Shown here: positions 13,260-15,394 of the stretch, piece by piece | Position numbering within the stretch: the stretch's first letter is position 1 | Layout of the letters: the number at the start of each line of letters is the position of its first letter | NCBI GenBank assembly: GCA_947589585.1 | Contig: CANQCA010000025.1 | Location: 1 to 15,394, forward strand | Origin: an uncultured Clostridia bacterium | Lineage (GTDB): Bacteria > Bacillota > Clostridia > Christensenellales > Borkfalkiaceae | Direction of reading: 5' to 3' | Length of the DNA stretch: 15,394 nt | Position numbers and translations under genes: made by a program | Notes under the pieces: generated by a model | Database searches by the model: none | Told to the model about the DNA's origin: nothing | Seen by the model: the letters and a program-made list of their open reading frames with translations, nothing else

Positions 13260-13540
13260 TTTTCATGGAGCGTTTTTTACATAGTACTTCGCGTTATTGG
13301 CCCGCCCGTCTTTTTTTGCCCTTTCGGAACGCTCGTGCTCCCGTCTCCGCTCCTACATATATGAAAAGGCAGGTCGCCCAAAGGCGTCCTGTCTTTTCAT
13401 GGAGCGTTTTTTACATAGTACTTCGCGTTATTGGCCCGCCCGTCTTTTTTTGCCCTTTCGGAACGCTCGTGCTCCCGTCTCCGCTCCTACATATATGAAA
13501 AGGCAGGTCGCCCAAAGGCGTCCTGTCTTTTCATGGAGCG
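13260..13540. repeat. Tandem repeat: two identical 134-bp units plus a 13-bp partial third unit
   Basis: Units 13260-13393 and 13394-13527 look identical base for base. A third begins TTTTCATGGAGCG at 13528 and runs into the tRNA-Gly gene. Each boundary therefore carries, on the minus strand, CGCTCCATGAAAA: the last 7 nt of the tRNA plus 6 nt downstream. Each unit also holds a terminator-like hairpin (CAGG.CGCC / GGCG.CCTG) and a stretch matching the tRNA 3' half in inverted orientation. The period is not a multiple of 3, so it is not a protein repeat. Confidence 0.92.
13498..13527 (-). terminator. Terminator-like hairpin directly after tRNA-Gly
   Basis: On the minus strand CAGG-A-CGCC, loop TTTG, GGCG-A-CCTG, then CC and TTTT, starting 7 nt after the tRNA CCA. 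An identical hairpin occurs 134 bp further on in the other repeat unit. Confidence 0.6.
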
Positions 13541-13608
13541 CGAGACGGGAGTCGAACCCGCCGGAATCAGCTTGGGAAGCTGACGCCATACCGCTAGGCG
13601 ACTCGCGC
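13534..13608 (-). tRNA. tRNA-Gly (anticodon CCC)
   Basis: A 75-nt cloverleaf on the minus strand: acceptor GCGCGAG/CTCGCGC, D arm GCC...GGC, anticodon arm TCAGC-TTCCCAA-GCTGA with anticodon CCC, T arm GCGGG-TTCGACT-CCCGT (one G-T pair). Discriminator T and encoded CCA fit a bacterial tRNA-Gly reading GGG. A consensus promoter lies 19 bp upstream. The 3' end abuts the 134-bp tandem repeat, and the downstream bases can pair with the tRNA's own T arm and acceptor 3' strand. Confidence 0.96.
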
Positions 13609-13626
13609 ATTCATTCTTATGTGCCT

Positions 13627-13655
13627 ATTATACCCCAAAAAAATCCCGCTGTCAA
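13627..13655 (-). promoter_or_regulatory. Promoter of tRNA-Gly
   Basis: On the minus strand exact TTGACA (13655-13650), a 17-bp spacer and exact TATAAT (13632-13627), 18 bp from the tRNA 5' end. Confidence 0.92.
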
Positions 13656-13738
13656 GATAAATGCCGCAAAGTTATAAAAATTTTTCACGCGCCGCAGGAC
13701 CCTCCGAAGCGGCGGACGGACTTTCTTTTTATAGAATG

Positions 13739-13765
13739 AAAAAAGGCCGTGCGCACACAACCTTT
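13739..13765 (-). terminator. Intrinsic terminator of the HtrA-like protease gene
   Basis: On the minus strand AAAGGTTGTG-TGCG-CACGGCCTTT (two G-U pairs) is followed by more Ts, 17 bp past the stop codon. Confidence 0.8.
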
Positions 13766-13781
13766 ATGAAAATTCAAGCGA

Positions 13782-15164
13782 TCAATCGGGAAGAATGAAA
13801 TAATCGTTCTGGTCGAAGGTGAAGGCGAGTGTTTTCGTCGTCCCGTTGCGGGAGACGGTGAATTCCACCCTGTCGCCGCGGCGGATCTCAAACAGGAAGG
13901 CTGTGAGTTTGAACTCCCGCGTGAATGTGTTCTCCGCCGTATAGGACTGCCCTGCTCGCGTGGAGAAGAGCTTGGCCGAGATGAGCGTATCGCCGGCGAG
14001 CATGCCCATCTTGTCCGCCGCCCCGCCTGCCGTGACATCGCTTACGACCACCTTCTCCTCGATATAGAGCTTGCCGTACTCTTCGTTCCATACCGCACGC
14101 GAATCGGTCACCTGCACCGTGATGGAGAGGCGGGCAAGCGCCGCGCCGTGCGAAAGCGAGCTCGCCGCGCAGGTATCGATGATATTTTGTGCGATGGAAA
14201 GGACGGTGTTCGCATGGATGGCATAGCCGAAACCGGCGACTTCGGAAGATTCCCTTCCCCCGTTGACCATGCCGATAAATTCTCCAGACAGATTGAAGAG
14301 CCCGCCGCCCGAGTTGCCGTGGTTGACGGGGGCATCGAACCTTATCTCGTCGAGCTTGATATAGCCGCTCTTATCCGCGGACTGGAAGGTAGCAGTCTCC
14401 GATTCCTTGGAAACGACGCCCGCCGCGACGGCGAGCCCCTCCCCGTCCGAATTGCCGATCGCATAGACGCGTTCGCCCGCCGTGACGCTGTCGGAATTAC
14501 ATGCGACGACTTCCTTCGCGATCGTCTTATGTTCGGCGGTGTCCTTGAGCAGGTCGCAATCTTCCACCTTCATGACGGCGATATCATACTGCATCGTCCC
14601 GCCGATATAGGACGCCTCGATGGCCTCGGAAGCGATCTCCGACCCGTAGAGGAAGACCTCGATGTTGTCGCTGATATGGGCGAGGGTCTCCTTCCCCGTG
14701 CTGTCGCTGCTGAAGAGGACGTGGAAGTTGGTGATGATGGTCGCATCCCCCTTCGCCGTGTCGAGTGCGTAGATGATGCCCGAACCCAAGTTGTAGTAAT
14801 CGCTCGCCCCGCGCTGGGACGGCGAGAAGCGGGCACGCACATACACGACGGAGCGCATAGCTTGCTGTGCATAGGCGCCGTCGTCCTCCTCGACGCCGAG
14901 ATCCTGGAGGAACTCGAAATAGGTGCCGGTGAAACTTCCGTCCGCCTTGGCTTCTTCAAAGAGACGGCGAAGCTCGGTCGCAGGCGTCTCGAGCGAGGCG
15001 AGCCAGCTCTCCTTTGAACCCGTTTCGCCCCGTTCCTCGGCGACATCATAGGGAAAACGCGTGTCGGTGGCGTCGGCGGAAAAATCAAAGAGCGAGCATC
15101 CCGCAAAGAGCATGATGCAGGCGGTGAGTGTTGCGGCCGCGGCGACGAAATATCTCTTCTTCAT
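13782..15164 (-). CDS. HtrA/DegP-like serine protease lipoprotein with PDZ domain
   Basis: A 460-residue exported S1C-type serine protease, probably for quality control or regulated cleavage at the outer face of the membrane. Seen: basic-hydrophobic signal peptide and lipobox LFAGC (Cys23), a trypsin-like domain (about 100-335) with complete triad His148 (TNFHV), Asp194 (YDIAV) and Ser285 (GNSGGG), and a C-terminal PDZ-like part (about 365-450: VSDVTAGGAADKMGMLAGD, FEIRRGDRVEFTV). Most Firmicute HtrA proteins are anchored by a membrane helix, so lipid anchoring is a variation. The region between signal and protease domain (24-100) is acidic and unknown. ATG 15164 follows GGAGAGG by 7 nt. It stands alone between its own promoter and terminator. 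Confidence 0.93.
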   Translation of the reverse strand: MKKRYFVAAAATLTACIMLFAGCSLFDFSADATDTRFPYDVAEERGETGSKESWLASLETPATELRRLFEEAKADGSFTGTYFEFLQDLGVEEDDGAYAQQAMRSVVYVRARFSPSQRGASDYYNLGSGIIYALDTAKGDATIITNFHVLFSSDSTGKETLAHISDNIEVFLYGSEIASEAIEASYIGGTMQYDIAVMKVEDCDLLKDTAEHKTIAKEVVACNSDSVTAGERVYAIGNSDGEGLAVAAGVVSKESETATFQSADKSGYIKLDEIRFDAPVNHGNSGGGLFNLSGEFIGMVNGGRESSEVAGFGYAIHANTVLSIAQNIIDTCAASSLSHGAALARLSITVQVTDSRAVWNEEYGKLYIEEKVVVSDVTAGGAADKMGMLAGDTLISAKLFSTRAGQSYTAENTFTREFKLTAFLFEIRRGDRVEFTVSRNGTTKTLAFTFDQNDYFILPD

Positions 15165-15200
15165 GTTTGGTCCTCTCCTTGTACAGAGGTGTTTTTCCTT

Positions 15201-15230
15201 ATTATACCACAAAATGAGAAAATTTAACAA
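15201..15230 (-). promoter_or_regulatory. Promoter of the HtrA-like protease gene
   Basis: On the minus strand TTGTTA (15230-15225), an 18-bp spacer and exact TATAAT (15206-15201). The leader to the ATG is about 30 nt with a good Shine-Dalgarno. Confidence 0.72.
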
Positions 15231-15329
15231 CAATCAGACGAAAAACCCGCGAAAAGAAATGTGCTCTGCCATGAGAATGAGGACGCGGTAACCCGCTGCG
15301 CCGCAAATCAGCGACCGGCAACATAAAAG

Positions 15330-15394
15330 CGACAGTGAATTGTCAAACTAAGTGCAACAGTTTTTGAGATTTTGTTCAAAGAGGAGTTGCGGAG
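15330..15394 (+). mobile_element. Possible left end of an IS30-family insertion sequence, cut by the window edge
   Basis: The last 65 bp contain TTGTCAAACTAAGTGCAACAG followed, 26 nt on, by GTTGCGGAG. The order (A)TTGTCAA / GCAACAG / GTTGCGGAG recalls, from memory, the left end of IS30-type elements. AGAGGAG near the edge could be a Shine-Dalgarno. No coding part is visible, so this rests on a short resemblance. The preceding stretch 15231-15329 shows no gene or clear signal. Confidence 0.45.

Noticed and set aside
13260..13540. CRISPR array
   Set aside because: Only two full units, 134 bp long and identical throughout with no variable spacers.
13534..13608. Integrative element att site at tRNA-Gly
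   Set aside because: The repeated tRNA part is only about 7-13 bp and no integrase gene is seen nearby. Kept only as a possibility under the tandem-repeat finding.
13265..13677. Plus-strand ORFs of 77 and 126 codons over the tandem repeat and tRNA
   Set aside because: They translate the 134-bp repeat and the antisense of the tRNA gene. The period is not a multiple of 3, the two units are read in different frames, and there is no Shine-Dalgarno.
13690..13722. Hairpin CGCCGC...GCGGCG as an RNA gene or terminator
   Set aside because: The loop is long and only a weak T tract lies further away. The better terminator for the protease gene is at 13739-13765.

Overview
The window looks like chromosomal DNA of a GC-rich member of the Clostridia (Firmicutes), probably an uncultured gut-type lineage; I cannot place it more finely without a database. 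The reasons are sigma-A style promoters (several exact TTGACA / TATAAT pairs), purine-rich Shine-Dalgarno sequences, GTG and TTG starts, a Firmicute-type long PurL, a BspA-type leucine-rich-repeat lipoprotein with a CBM26-like starch module, and GC-rich genes separated by AT-rich promoter/terminator islands. Most coding DNA is on the minus strand.

Left part (1-6309). A 5'-terminal piece of a purL-like gene runs off the left edge (minus). A repeat-filled gap follows, then a short-chain dehydrogenase (minus), a membrane-anchored polysaccharide deacetylase (plus), a SERCA-type Ca2+ P-ATPase (minus) that overlaps the deacetylase gene tail-to-tail by 44 bp, and a metallophosphoesterase (minus) whose promoter sits so close to its ATG that the mRNA should be almost leaderless. 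These look like housekeeping and envelope genes with no obvious shared pathway.

Middle (6310-11279). A divergent pair of units shares a 182-bp intergenic region with two back-to-back TTGACA promoters. Leftward goes a secreted lipoprotein with Cys/His modules, a CBM26-like domain and BspA leucine-rich repeats. Rightward goes an ECF sigma factor overlapping by 14 bp a single-pass membrane protein with a large extracellular beta-propeller. The simplest reading is a cell-surface signalling locus: the beta-propeller protein as sensor/anti-sigma factor and the lipoprotein as a possible target or partner. A 430-bp gap full of palindromic repeats and terminators ends the region.

Right part (11280-15394). 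An MgtE Mg2+ transporter with a duplicated N domain is preceded by a consensus promoter and a 23-codon leader ORF with a perfect Shine-Dalgarno. The leader ORF ends inside an intrinsic terminator, which suggests attenuation control. Upstream of it a tRNA-Gly(CCC) gene (minus) is followed by two identical 134-bp tandem repeat units, each bounded by the last bases of the tRNA. The DNA just downstream of the tRNA can pair with the tRNA's own 3' half through a 32-bp interrupted palindrome. Beyond the tRNA lies a lipoprotein HtrA-like protease with a PDZ domain. The last ~65 bp resemble the left end of an IS30-family insertion sequence whose transposase would start outside the window.

Two families of short hairpin repeats are scattered in the gaps. 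One shows compensatory base changes in its stem. The best candidates for something undescribed are the mgtE leader ORF/attenuator and the tRNA-Gly-linked 134-bp tandem palindromic repeat.
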